Origin: Massilia sp. PDC64
GTDB taxonomy: Bacteria; Pseudomonadota; Gammaproteobacteria; Burkholderiales; Burkholderiaceae_D
Length of the DNA: 64,000 nt
NCBI RefSeq assembly: GCF_900101265.1
Contig: NZ_FMZS01000007.1
Span: forward strand, 372,001 to 436,000
Direction: 5' to 3'
Part shown: one piece after another, positions 54,434 through 63,528 of the stretch
Position numbering within the stretch: the stretch's first letter is position 1
Layout of the letters: every line of letters begins with the position of its first letter
Made by a program: the position numbers and the translations under genes
The notes under the pieces: generated by a model
Told to the model about the DNA's origin: nothing
Database searches by the model: none
Seen by the model: only the letters and a program-made list of their open reading frames with translations

Positions 54434-56029
54434 TTAGCTGTTACGGCACAGTGTACTACTGTTATATGCCGCCACGAAGTCGTCGAAACTGCCGGTATCC
54501 GTCGCCTCGATCTGCGCCTGCTCGGCCAGCGACGCCCGCGCCATCTCGTCAAACAGCGCCGTCTCGGCCGGCATCAGCGGTTCGGTGCGGAACGCCTCGG
54601 CGTGCAGTTCGCTCTGGCGCAGGCCGAATTTCGCGAACGAGCCGAGCGTGCGCACTTCCTGCAGCACGCGCGCGGACGGCGTCTTTTCCGGGTCCGCGAC
54701 CTTGGCCTTCTGCGCGTTCAGCGCGTCCATGTGCGCGCCCTTGTAATTGTGCTCGTGGTCCAGCAGCTCCGCGACGGGGCGGATGCGTTCCAGCAGCTCT
54801 TCCGCCCAATCCTTCAGCAGCACTTCGTGGTCGTTGCGGGTGAGGGTCAGGCCCGGACGGCGGCCTTCCTTCACGGTGCGCGCGAAGTTGCGGGCGTGGA
54901 CCTGGCCCTCCATCGCGTTGATCAGGGGGCTTTCCTCGAGGGCGCAGAACAGCAGGAAGGCGTCCAGGAAGCGGCCCGTCTCCAGCGCGATGCCGACCGG
55001 TTCGAACGGATCGACGTCCATGCAACGCACTTCGATGTATTGCACGCCGCGGGCGCACAGCGCCTGCACGGGGCGCTCGCCCGTGCGGATCACGCGCTTG
55101 GGGCGGATCGTCGAATAGTATTCGTTCTCGATCTGCAGGATGTTGGTCGACAGCTGGACCCACTCGCCGTCCTCCTTCGTGCCGATCTCCGCGTACGGCG
55201 GATACGGGCGCTTGACGGCGTCCATCAGCGAGGTCACGTAGCTTTCCAGGCTGTTCTCGTGCGGACGCAGGCCGGACTGGGCGTCGTTCTGGTAACCCAG
55301 GTCGCTCATGCGCAGGCTCGTCGCATACGGTAAATAAAGCGTGTCGTCCGACAGCGTCTCGAGATTGTGCTCGCGGCCGCGCAGGAAGCCCTTCGACAGG
55401 GTGGGCGATGCGCCGAACAGGTACATCAGCAGCCAGCTGTAGCGGCGGAAGTTGCGGATGGTCGCGATATAGCTCTCGGACTGGAAGTCGCGCAGCGCGT
55501 TGCGGCGTTCTTCCGCGATGCCCTCGTGTTCCGCCAGCAGCTTCCACAGTTCTTCCGGCAGCGAATAGTTGTAGTGGATGCCCGCGATGCATTGCATGGC
55601 CTTGCCGTAGCGCAGCGCGAGGCCGCGGCGGTACACGTGCTTGAGCATGCCGAGATTCGACTTGCCGTACCAGGCGATCTCGATGTCTTCCTCGGCCGGC
55701 AGCTCGCAGGGCATCGACTGGCTCCACAGCAGTTCGCCGTCCAGCTTCGAATAGGCGAAGCGGTGGATCGCGTCCAGGCGGTGCAGGGCCAGGCCGATGT
55801 CGTGTTCGGCCGGCGTGATGAATTCGAGCAGCGCTTCCGCGTAATCCGTCGTGATCTGCGGATGGGTCAGGGCCGAGCCGAGTTGTACCGGATGCGGGGT
55901 CCGGGCCAGATGGCCCTGGCCGTCGACGCGCAGCGTCTCGCGCTCGATGCCGCGCAGGCCTTGCAGCAGCAGGCCGCGGTGGGCATCGTCGTCCAGCAGG
56001 GCCAGGCGGCGGGTCAGTTGGTTCGACAC
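54434..56029 (-). CDS. gshA: Glutamate-cysteine ligase
   Basis: 531 aa from the GTG with an AAGGA ribosome site (the frame is open further upstream but has no better start). First step of glutathione synthesis. Motifs: GLRGIERETLRVDGQGHLART, ALTHPQITTDYAEALLEFITP (in two halves), IAGIHYNYSLPEELW, and QYIEVRCMDVDPFEPVG. This is the gammaproteobacterial-type GshA (Pfam Glu_cys_ligase). Separated from the HDAC-like gene by the palindromic element. Confidence 0.95.
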   Translation of the reverse strand: MSNQLTRRLALLDDDAHRGLLLQGLRGIERETLRVDGQGHLARTPHPVQLGSALTHPQITTDYAEALLEFITPAEHDIGLALHRLDAIHRFAYSKLDGELLWSQSMPCELPAEEDIEIAWYGKSNLGMLKHVYRRGLALRYGKAMQCIAGIHYNYSLPEELWKLLAEHEGIAEERRNALRDFQSESYIATIRNFRRYSWLLMYLFGASPTLSKGFLRGREHNLETLSDDTLYLPYATSLRMSDLGYQNDAQSGLRPHENSLESYVTSLMDAVKRPYPPYAEIGTKEDGEWVQLSTNILQIENEYYSTIRPKRVIRTGERPVQALCARGVQYIEVRCMDVDPFEPVGIALETGRFLDAFLLFCALEESPLINAMEGQVHARNFARTVKEGRRPGLTLTRNDHEVLLKDWAEELLERIRPVAELLDHEHNYKGAHMDALNAQKAKVADPEKTPSARVLQEVRTLGSFAKFGLRQSELHAEAFRTEPLMPAETALFDEMARASLAEQAQIEATDTGSFDDFVAAYNSSTLCRNS

Positions 56030-56116
56030 GAGGATTCCTTTCTTATACTGCCATGAGACGCAGAGAGTAACCGAAATTGGCCAAGCGCGCCGGGCGGCCC
56101 TCAATGTGACAATCAA

Positions 56117-57874
56117 TTAACGAACCGCCGCCGGCTCGGGGACATTCTGTGCCGCGATCCAGCGGTCGACGCGCTTCTCCAGCACCTCCAGCGGCAGGGC
56201 GCCGTTTTCCAGCACGGCGTCGTGGAAGGCGCGCACGTCGAAGCGCGGACCCAGCGCCGCCTGTGCGCGCGCACGTAGCGCGGCGATGCGCAACTGGCCG
56301 ATCTTATAAGCCAGCGCCTGACCCGGCCGGGCGATCATGCGGTCGACTTCGACCTCGTTGTCGGACGGCGGATTGGCGGTGTTCGCGTTCAGCCAGTCGA
56401 TGGCCTGCTGGCGCGGCCAGCCCAGCGCGTGGATGCCCGTATCGACGACGAGCCGCGCGGCGCGCAGCTGCTCGTCGGCCAGGCGGCCGAATTGCGAGAA
56501 CGGGTCGCGCATCAGGCCGAGCTGCGGCCCCAGGCTTTCCGCATACAGCGCCCAGCCTTCGCCGAACGCGGGATACCAGGCGTGGCGGCGGAATGCCGGC
56601 AGGCCGTCGATGGCGTGGGCGCGCGCGACTTGCAGATGGTGGCCGGGAATGCCCTCGTGCAGGGCGAGCGTCTCGACTTCCCACAGGGGCCGCGTATCCA
56701 GGCGGCTCGTGTTGACGACGAGGGCCGCGACCCGCTCCGGCGTGCCCGCTTCGTAATACGCGCCGCCCTGCGTGTCCGCGCTCGCCTGCTGCACGGGTTT
56801 GACGGCCAGTTCTTCCTGCGGGATCGTGCCGAACTGCGTGGGCAGCTGGGCCTGGACGCGCGCGATCGTGCGCCGGTAGCGGTCCAGCAGCGCGTCGGCG
56901 CCCGTCGGGAACAGGCGCGGATCGCTGCGCACGAACGCGACGAATTGCGGATAGCTGCCCTTGAAACCCGTGCGCGCGGCCGTCGCTTCCATCTCGGCGC
57001 GCAGGCGCGCCACTTCCTTCACGCCCAGCGCGTGGATCTCGGCCGGCGTCAGCGTGGTGGTCGTCGCCGCCTTGACGAGAAACGCGTACCACGCCGCGCC
57101 GCCGGGCAGGCTGGATGCGCCGATGGTCGTGCGCGCGGCCGGCAGGTAGTCGGTGCGCACGAAGTCTTCCAGCTTTTGCAGCGCGCCCGCCGCCGTGCGC
57201 AGGGCGGCCGCGCCATCGGTCGCCAGCTGCGTGCGCGTCTCCTCGGGAATGGTCGCGGGCAGGCGCTGGAACGGCGCGCCGAGCGCCCCGTCCTGCACGT
57301 GCTCGCGCATGGCCCGCAGCTGCGCGGCCAGGCCGGCCATGATGGCCTTCGGCGCCGTCCAGCCGGTACGCATCCCTTCGCGCATCTGCTCGATGATGCC
57401 GTCGATGTGGCGCGGCAGCGCATTCAGGCGCGCGATGTAGTTGCGGTAGTCGTCTTCCGTGAAAAAGGGCATCTGCGCGACCAGTTGCGGGAAGCGGATC
57501 TGCAGGCCGTCCTGCGCGCTGACCGGCTGCGGATCGAACGCGACGAACGCGGCGCGCGCGAGGATGCGTTCCTGGTCGCCCGTGAACAGGTCCCAGGACA
57601 GGCGGTCCTGGCCGGCCAGCTGCGCGCGGTCGATCTGGCGCGCGAGGTCGAGCATGCGGCGCGCGTGCTCGATGACGGCCGTCTGTTCCGCGAGCGACGT
57701 GTCGGCCAGCAGCGCATCGTAGCGGTGGTCGCCGACGTTCGTGGCGAATTCGGGCTGGTGCTTGAGGCGCCATTGCCAGTCGCGCTCGAACAGGGCTTGG
57801 GCCTGGTCGGCGGCGTCCGCCGCGAAGGCGACGAGAGGTCCCAGCAGGATGAGGGTCGCGAACAGTCGACGCAT
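56117..57874 (-). CDS. DUF885 family exported protein
   Basis: 585 aa from MRRLFATLILLGPLVAFA, a signal peptide. The rest is a helical M32/DUF885-like metallopeptidase fold; the HExxH-type motif is seen as ETLALHEGIPGHHLQVA, followed by EGWALYAESLG. The function of the family is not established, but these motifs imply zinc peptidase activity in the periplasm. Not operonic with gshA (87 bp gap). Confidence 0.9.
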   Translation of the reverse strand: MRRLFATLILLGPLVAFAADAADQAQALFERDWQWRLKHQPEFATNVGDHRYDALLADTSLAEQTAVIEHARRMLDLARQIDRAQLAGQDRLSWDLFTGDQERILARAAFVAFDPQPVSAQDGLQIRFPQLVAQMPFFTEDDYRNYIARLNALPRHIDGIIEQMREGMRTGWTAPKAIMAGLAAQLRAMREHVQDGALGAPFQRLPATIPEETRTQLATDGAAALRTAAGALQKLEDFVRTDYLPAARTTIGASSLPGGAAWYAFLVKAATTTTLTPAEIHALGVKEVARLRAEMEATAARTGFKGSYPQFVAFVRSDPRLFPTGADALLDRYRRTIARVQAQLPTQFGTIPQEELAVKPVQQASADTQGGAYYEAGTPERVAALVVNTSRLDTRPLWEVETLALHEGIPGHHLQVARAHAIDGLPAFRRHAWYPAFGEGWALYAESLGPQLGLMRDPFSQFGRLADEQLRAARLVVDTGIHALGWPRQQAIDWLNANTANPPSDNEVEVDRMIARPGQALAYKIGQLRIAALRARAQAALGPRFDVRAFHDAVLENGALPLEVLEKRVDRWIAAQNVPEPAAVR

Positions 57875-57944
57875 CGTGTTGGCTTCCGGGTGATGGACCC
57901 GAAATTGTAACAAACGAGGCGTCCGGGCCGCGCCGGGCAGGGCG

Positions 57945-58772
57945 TCAGTCGAACCGGCCGCCGCTCACGCGCTCGATGCCGGCCAGGTCCCGCCAGCTCT
58001 GCACGTCCGTGAAGCCGGCGTCGACCAGCAGCGCGCGCACGGCCGCCGCCTGGTCGTAGCCGTGTTCGAGCAGCAGCCAGCCGCCCGGCACGAGGTGGCG
58101 CGGGCTGCCGGCGACGATGGTACGCAGCGCGGACAGGCCGTCCGCATGGTCCGTCAGCGCGCCCACCGGTTCGAAGCGGAGGTCGCCCTGGGCGAGGTGG
58201 TCGTCGCCGGCCGCGATGTACGGCGGGTTGGAGGCGATGACGTCGAAGGTTTCAGTCGCGGCGAGCGCGTCGAACCAGCTGCTTTCCAGGAAGCGCACGC
58301 GCGCGCCGTTGGCGGCGGCGTTGGCCTGTGCAACGGCCAGCGCATCCGGGCTGACGTCCAGCGCGGTGACGTCGGCATCCGGCCGCGTGTGCGCGACGGC
58401 GACGGCGATCGCGCCGCTGCCCGTGCCCATGTCGAGCAGCCGCGCAGGACCGCGCGGCAGGCGTTCCAGTGCCAGTTCGACGATCAGTTCCGTGTCCGGC
58501 CGGGGAATCAGCACGGCGGGGCCGACCCGGAACTCCAGTCCGAAGAATTCGCGCCTGCCGACGATGTAGGCGATCGGCTCGCCATGCAGCCGGCGCGCCA
58601 CGAGATCGTCCAGGCGGGAAGCTTCATCCGGCGTGAGGGCGCGGTCGCCCTGCGTGATCAACTGGACGCGCGTGAGGCCCGTCGCCTCGCACAGGAGGAT
58701 GCGGTTTTCCAGCGGGTCGAGCGGCAGGCCTGCCTGCACGGCCGCGATGGTGGCGCCGGGCTGGATCGCCAT
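57945..58772 (-). CDS. prmC: PrmC, release-factor glutamine methyltransferase
   Basis: 275 aa. SAM loop LLDMGTGSGAIAVAVA and the catalytic ASNPPYIAAGD with NPPY are diagnostic. PrmC methylates the Gln of the GGQ motif in RF1 and RF2; the RF1 gene prfA lies 1.2 kb upstream on the same strand. Start ATG overlaps the dsbB stop (ATGA), which implies coupled translation. Confidence 0.95.
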   Translation of the reverse strand: MAIQPGATIAAVQAGLPLDPLENRILLCEATGLTRVQLITQGDRALTPDEASRLDDLVARRLHGEPIAYIVGRREFFGLEFRVGPAVLIPRPDTELIVELALERLPRGPARLLDMGTGSGAIAVAVAHTRPDADVTALDVSPDALAVAQANAAANGARVRFLESSWFDALAATETFDVIASNPPYIAAGDDHLAQGDLRFEPVGALTDHADGLSALRTIVAGSPRHLVPGGWLLLEHGYDQAAAVRALLVDAGFTDVQSWRDLAGIERVSGGRFD

Positions 58773-59242
58773 CAGCGTGCGCGCCGCACCAGCACCCAGA
58801 CGAGGGCCAGCGTGAGGATCACGAACCACACGGCCGACCACTGCGGCACGTTCAGGCCGAACACGGTTTCCTGGGCCGCTTCGCACAGGCCGTCGGCGCG
58901 GAACAGGCCGGGCAGCAGGGTGGCGGTCGGGATCTTGTTGAGGGTCGTCTCCATCGGATCGATCCCGCACGAGAAGCCCGGGTGCGCGAGCACGTACAAA
59001 TGCTTGCCGACGACGCCGAGGCCGCCCAGCGCGCACAGCAGCGCGAGCCCGGCGCCGGCCTTGATCTTGTTCGCGAATGCACCGATCAGGCTGAAGATGG
59101 CGATGCCGATGAACAGGTAGCGCTGGATCACGCACAGCGGGCAGGGCAGCAGGCCCTGCGCGTGCTGGAGATACAGGGCGGCGCCGATCAGGGCAATGCT
59201 GACGGCGGCGATGGCGAGCAGGAGGTTGCGGGAGGAGGACAT
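58772..59242 (-). CDS. dsbB: DsbB disulfide bond formation protein
   Basis: 156 aa with four membrane helices. The first redox pair is CPLC in GLLPCPLCVIQRYLF; the second pair is C91 in PGFSCGID and the cysteine in ADGLCEAAQ. DsbB reoxidises DsbA with quinone. Insertion between prfA and prmC is an unusual neighbour order worth noting. Confidence 0.94.
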   Translation of the reverse strand: MSSSRNLLLAIAAVSIALIGAALYLQHAQGLLPCPLCVIQRYLFIGIAIFSLIGAFANKIKAGAGLALLCALGGLGVVGKHLYVLAHPGFSCGIDPMETTLNKIPTATLLPGLFRADGLCEAAQETVFGLNVPQWSAVWFVILTLALVWVLVRRAR

Positions 59243-59302
59243 GGGTTTCCTGATGGCGTTGTCGAAATAGAGATTTTCAGTCTAGCAACTTATAACCGTC
59301 TT

Positions 59303-59362
59303 AATTCGGGGTCAGAGCACTTTTTCGATCAATTGCCGAGAAATGTGCTCTGACCCCGAATT
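59303..59362. repeat. REP-like doublet with 18-bp perfect inverted arms
   Basis: AATTCGGGGTCAGAGCAC (59303-59320) and GTGCTCTGACCCCGAATT (59345-59362) are perfect inverted copies around a 24-base loop. The sequence core ATTCGGGGTCAG recurs at 45590. It lies between prfA and dsbB and directly follows the prfA stop. It may end or stabilise the prfA message; it has no T run. Confidence 0.8.
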
Positions 59363-59363
59363 T

Positions 59364-60440
59364 TTAGTCGCCCAGCGCTGCCAGTTGTTCGGCCTGGTGC
59401 TCGGCCGACAGGGCATTCGTCAGTTCGGACAGGTCGCCGTCCATGATCATGTCGAGCTTGTACAGGGTCAGGTTGATGCGATGGTCGGTCAGGCGGCCCT
59501 GCGGGAAGTTATATGTGCGGATGCGCTCGCTGCGGTCGCCCGAGCCGATCAGGCTTTTACGGGTCGCGGCTTCCTTGCTCTGTTGCTCGCGCAATTGCAC
59601 GTCCTTGATGCGGGCGGCGAGGACTTTCATTGCCTGCGCCTTGTTCTTGTGCTGGCTGCGGTCGTCCTGGCATTCCACGACGATGCCGGTCGGCAGGTGC
59701 GTCAGGCGCACGGCGGAATCCGTCTTGTTGATGTGCTGGCCGCCGGCGCCCGACGCGCGGAACGTGTCGATGCGCAGGTCGGCCGGGTTGATCTGCACGT
59801 CCTCCACCTCGTCCGCCTCCGGCATCACGGCGACGGTGCAGGCGGACGTGTGGATGCGGCCCTGCGTCTCCGTCGCCGGCACCCGCTGCACGCGGTGGCC
59901 GCCGGATTCGAATTTCAGTTTCGAGTAGGCGCCCTGGCCGACGATGCGCACGATGACTTCGCGGTAGCCGCCCAGGTCGGACGGCGATTCCGACACCATT
60001 TCGACCTGCCAGCGGTTGCGTTCCGCGTAGCGCGTGTACATGCGCAGCAGGTCGCCCGCGAACAGCGCGGATTCGTCGCCGCCCGTGCCGGCGCGGATTT
60101 CGAGGAAGATGTTGCGCTCGTCGTTCTCGTCCTTCGGCAGCAACATCTTCTGCAGTTCGAGGTCCAGTGCCGCCATGCGCGCCTTCGCCGCGTCGATCTC
60201 GTCCTGCGCGAATTCCTTCATGTCCGGGTCGGCCAGCATGTCTTGCGCGGCATCGATATCGGCCTGCGCGGTCTGGTACTGGCGGTAGACGGCCACGAGC
60301 GGACTCAGTTCCGCGTGTTCGCGGTTCAGCTTGCGGAAGCTGTCCATGTTCGCGGTGGCGCCTTCGGACATCAGGAGTTCGTCCAGTTCGACGAGGCGGT
60401 TGGCCAGTTGGTCCAGCTTGGCCAGCATGGATGGTTTCAT
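59364..60440 (-). CDS. prfA: Peptide chain release factor 1
   Basis: 358 aa. Recognises UAA/UAG through the PAT tripeptide in QRVPATETQGRIH and triggers hydrolysis with GAGGQHINKTDSAV. EIRAGTGGDESALFAGDLL is the other class I signature. Start chosen at MKPSMLAKLD; an internal start MLAKL is possible. Downstream of hemA, in the same order as in many proteobacteria (hemA-prfA-prmC). Confidence 0.97.
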   Translation of the reverse strand: MKPSMLAKLDQLANRLVELDELLMSEGATANMDSFRKLNREHAELSPLVAVYRQYQTAQADIDAAQDMLADPDMKEFAQDEIDAAKARMAALDLELQKMLLPKDENDERNIFLEIRAGTGGDESALFAGDLLRMYTRYAERNRWQVEMVSESPSDLGGYREVIVRIVGQGAYSKLKFESGGHRVQRVPATETQGRIHTSACTVAVMPEADEVEDVQINPADLRIDTFRASGAGGQHINKTDSAVRLTHLPTGIVVECQDDRSQHKNKAQAMKVLAARIKDVQLREQQSKEAATRKSLIGSGDRSERIRTYNFPQGRLTDHRINLTLYKLDMIMDGDLSELTNALSAEHQAEQLAALGD

Positions 60441-60513
60441 AGTGTTCTTATCGGAATGACAGCGGAAAGGCCGCGGGAAGCGGCACGCGGGTGCAACGAA
60501 GGATAGCAGGCCG

Positions 60514-61788
60514 CTAACGGCGGCCGCGGAACAGCTGGGGCAGCAGGCTCGCGAGGCGGGCGCGTTCGTCGCCCTGGGCTCGGTGCAGGGCCTGTTGCGG
60601 GCCGTGCAGGAATTTCGCGGTGAGGCCCTTCGACAGGGCGTCCAGCACCGTCTCGATGTCCTCGCCCTTCGCGAGCAGCTTGCGTGCCCGTTCCAGTTCG
60701 GCCAGGCGCATCGCCTCGCTCGATTCGTGCAGGTCGCGGATGACGGGCACCACGGCGCGGTCGCCGATCCAGTGCATGAACGACTGCACACGCGTCTCGA
60801 TGATGGCCTCGGCCTGGGCGACGGCCGCCTGGCGGCTTTCCACGCCCGTGCGCACCACCTCGGCCAGGTCGTCGACCGTGTACAGGAACACGTCGTTCAG
60901 GCGGCCCACTTCCGGTTCGATGTCGCGCGGGACGGCCAGGTCGACCATGAACATGGGGCGGTGCCGGCGCGCCTTGATGGCGCGTTCGACGAGGCCCTTG
61001 CCGATCAGCGGCAAGGTCGAACCGGTGGAGGAGATGACGACGTCGAACTGCGACAGGCGCTCGGACAGGTCGGCGAGGCCGATCGCGCTGCCGTTGAAGC
61101 GCGCGGCCAGCGCCTCGCCGCGCGCGAGCGTGCGGTTGGCGATCGTGATCGACTTCGGATTGTGGCCGGCGAAGTGCGTGGCACACAGTTCGATCATCTC
61201 GCCGGCGCCGATGAACAGCACGTTCTGCTCGCTGACGCGGTCGAAAATGCGTTCCGACAAGCGCACGGCGGCGGCGGCCATCGACACGCTGTGCGCGCCG
61301 ATCTCGGTCGTCGTGCGCACTTCCTTCGCGACGGCGAAGCTGCGCTGGAACAGCTGGTGCAAATAGGTGCCGAGGCCGCCCGCCTCGTCGGCGACGCGTA
61401 CGGCATCCTTCATCTGGCCGAGGATCTGGGCTTCGCCCAGCACCATCGAATCGAGGCCGGAAGCGACGCGGAACGCGTGGCGCACGGCGTCGTGCTGCGG
61501 CAGCATGTACAAATGCGGACGCAGGTCGGCGAAATTCAGCTTGTGGTAATCCGCGAGAAAGCGCGCGGACGCGTCGAGCGGATCGGGTGCGCAGCTGGCG
61601 GCGTACATCTCGGTGCGGTTGCACGTCGAGAGCAGCGCCGCTTCGTCTTCGCCGCGCGTATTGAACTTTGAAAACCACCCGCGCGCCGCCTGCACGGCCT
61701 CCCCGAGCTGCTCGGGCGCCAGCGCCAGTTGCTCGCGCAGCGAGACCGGTGCTGTGGTGTGATTGAGGCCGACGGCGAGCAGTTGCAT
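60514..61788 (-). CDS. hemA: Glutamyl-tRNA reductase
   Basis: 424 aa. First step of tetrapyrrole synthesis from Glu-tRNA. The catalytic Cys is C56 in ALLSTCNRTEMYAAS. The NADPH domain has VLFIGAGEMIELCATHFAGHN and the QFDVVISSTGSTLP segment. The C-terminal dimerisation helix is present. First gene of the hemA-prfA-(dsbB)-prmC run. Confidence 0.96.
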   Translation of the reverse strand: MQLLAVGLNHTTAPVSLREQLALAPEQLGEAVQAARGWFSKFNTRGEDEAALLSTCNRTEMYAASCAPDPLDASARFLADYHKLNFADLRPHLYMLPQHDAVRHAFRVASGLDSMVLGEAQILGQMKDAVRVADEAGGLGTYLHQLFQRSFAVAKEVRTTTEIGAHSVSMAAAAVRLSERIFDRVSEQNVLFIGAGEMIELCATHFAGHNPKSITIANRTLARGEALAARFNGSAIGLADLSERLSQFDVVISSTGSTLPLIGKGLVERAIKARRHRPMFMVDLAVPRDIEPEVGRLNDVFLYTVDDLAEVVRTGVESRQAAVAQAEAIIETRVQSFMHWIGDRAVVPVIRDLHESSEAMRLAELERARKLLAKGEDIETVLDALSKGLTAKFLHGPQQALHRAQGDERARLASLLPQLFRGRR

Positions 61789-61841
61789 GGGTGATCAAAA
61801 AATGGGCAGCGCACCCATTATACCCCTACCGCGTCAGGGTT

Positions 61842-62531
61842 TCACGCGCCCAGCTTTTCCAGCCTGTAGCCGTAGCTATAGACCGGCACGAGGCGGAAAC
61901 CGTTCTCCGGACGCAGGCGCAGCTTGTTGCGGACGCGGGAAACGTGGGTGTCCATCGTACGCGACGGCACGGCCGTTTCGCGCACCCAGATCGATTCGTG
62001 GATGTATGCGCGCGACAGCGGACGGCCCAGGTTGCGGAAGAACAGCAGCGCCAGGTTGAATTCCTTGTGCGTGACGTCGATCTGCTCGCCGTCCATCATC
62101 AGGCGGCCCGGGCGGGTTTCGAACACGTACGGGCCGAATTGCAGCTGTTCGGCGCCGTTCTGCGACGGGTAGGCCCGGCGCAGCAGGGCTTGCGTACGCG
62201 CGACCAGCTCGCCGCGGCGCAGCGGCTTGACGAGGTAGTCGTCGGCACCGGCCGTGACGCCGGCCACGATGTCGTCTTCGGCCGAGCTGCCGGCCAGGAA
62301 CATCGTCGGGGTATTCGGCGCCAGTTTTTCCTTGGCGCGGCGCAGGAGTTCCGCTGCCGGGACGTCGGTCACTTGCCAGTCGACGATCAGCAGGTCGGTG
62401 CTGTCCTTGCGGAGTTGCCCCAGCAATTCTTTACCGCTGTCAAAGGCTTGACAGCTGTGCCCAGCTCCGTTCAGAACTTGGCAGATGAGTTCTGCCTGGG
62501 TTGTGTCGTTGTCCAGTACGGATATTCTCAT
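61842..62531 (-). CDS. OmpR-family response regulator, orphan
   Basis: 229 aa. Receiver domain with phosphoacceptor D51 in LLIVDWQVTD, conserved K102 in DYLVKPLRRGEL; the acidic pair is D7/D9. C-terminal winged helix with HKEFNLALLFFRNLGRPLSR, TMDTHVSRVRNKLRL and YSYGYRLEKLG. No sensor kinase is encoded next to it. A palindrome sits 43 bases upstream of the start and may be an autoregulatory site. Confidence 0.93.
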   Translation of the reverse strand: MRISVLDNDTTQAELICQVLNGAGHSCQAFDSGKELLGQLRKDSTDLLIVDWQVTDVPAAELLRRAKEKLAPNTPTMFLAGSSAEDDIVAGVTAGADDYLVKPLRRGELVARTQALLRRAYPSQNGAEQLQFGPYVFETRPGRLMMDGEQIDVTHKEFNLALLFFRNLGRPLSRAYIHESIWVRETAVPSRTMDTHVSRVRNKLRLRPENGFRLVPVYSYGYRLEKLGA

Positions 62532-62573
62532 GATGTTCAGGCTGTCTCGGCTTGTGGGACTGTAAGACGTCGC

Positions 62574-62591
62574 TGTAGGAACATTCCTACA
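62574..62591. promoter_or_regulatory. Palindromic operator candidate upstream of the response regulator
   Basis: TGTAGGAA-CA-TTCCTACA is a perfect 8+8 dyad, 43 bp upstream of the response-regulator start and 151 bp upstream of the divergent gene at 62743. Such a dyad is typical of a dimeric regulator site. The regulator is not known. Confidence 0.6.
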
Positions 62592-62742
62592 ATGTCACTA
62601 AATATATCAGACTTTTAAAACGTAAAGCTACCGATGCCTCAGATAAATTCACATTTTCGTTGGGAAATTGCGTCATAGTTGTGTCAGACCGTAGACAAAC
62701 TCCCGGTTACACTGACTTTAAATTTGTGGTTGAGGAGCTAAC

Positions 62743-63249
62743 ATGTTCATGAGAAAGAACAAGGACGGTGAAACGGCGCTGCTGCCGGTCTCCAGCGAGG
62801 ACATCGAGCGCGTGCGCGAACGCTGTCGCGGCCTCGTGCGCAAGCGCGCGGCCATTTCCGCCGGCGTGTCCGTGATCCCTGTGCCGGGCGTGGACATCGT
62901 GGCGGATCTGTCCAGCTTTGCCGTCATGGTGGAAGAGATCAACCAGGCGTTCGGCCTGTCGCCCGAGCAGATCGAACGGCTGCAGCCGCGCATGCGCATC
63001 GCCGTCTACCAGGCCGTGGCGGCGATCGGCAGCACGCTGGTGGGCAAGATCGTGACGAAGGAGCTGGTGCTGAAGCTGTTGCAGAAGTCGGGCGCCAAGC
63101 TGGCGGCCAAGTCGGCGGCGAAGATCGTGCCGCTGGCGGGACAGGTCGCGTCGGCCGCGATCGGCTTCGCGTTATTCAGGCAGATGGGCTACCAGCACGT
63201 GGAAGCCTGTACGCGCGTGGCGCGCGAGGTGGCGGCCACGCCGGCTTGA
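62743..63249 (+). CDS. Helical membrane-associated protein of unknown function (DUF697-like)
   Basis: 168 aa. RKRAAISAGVSVIPVPGVD and a later AAKIVPLAGQVASAAIGFALF are hydrophobic helices resembling the C-terminal domain of small GTPase-like proteins (IRG/DUF697), but no GTPase domain is present. I do not assign a function. GAGGAG ribosome site; divergent from the response regulator and convergent with minE. Confidence 0.75.
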   Translation: MFMRKNKDGETALLPVSSEDIERVRERCRGLVRKRAAISAGVSVIPVPGVDIVADLSSFAVMVEEINQAFGLSPEQIERLQPRMRIAVYQAVAAIGSTLVGKIVTKELVLKLLQKSGAKLAAKSAAKIVPLAGQVASAAIGFALFRQMGYQHVEACTRVAREVAATPA

Positions 63250-63275
63250 AAACCGGCGCGGCGCGAAAGACGGAG

Positions 63276-63527
63276 TCAGGCGTCGGGCAGGACGACGTTG
63301 ACGTCGAGCACTTCCAGGTTGCCCTGGCGATCGAGGGAAATCTTGATGTCCTCGGCGTTGACCTTGGTGTACTTGGAGATCACTTCGATCAGCTCGCGGT
63401 GCAGGGCGGGCAGGAAATCCGGGCCGCCACGGCCGCTGCGTTCGCGGGCGATGATGATCTGCAGCCTTTCCTTGGCCGCCGTCGCGCTTTTCTGATTCTT
63501 GGGAAACAGGAATGAGAGCAGGGGCAT
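63276..63527 (-). CDS. minE: Cell division topological specificity factor MinE
   Basis: 83 aa. N-terminal membrane-targeting and MinD-binding segment (SFLFPKNQKSATAAKERLQI) and the C-terminal dimer domain (ELIEVISKYTKVNAEDIKIS). MinE drives pole-to-pole oscillation of MinD so that Z rings form at mid-cell. Starts one base after the minD stop. Confidence 0.96.
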   Translation of the reverse strand: MPLLSFLFPKNQKSATAAKERLQIIIARERSGRGGPDFLPALHRELIEVISKYTKVNAEDIKISLDRQGNLEVLDVNVVLPDA

Positions 63528-63528
63528 G

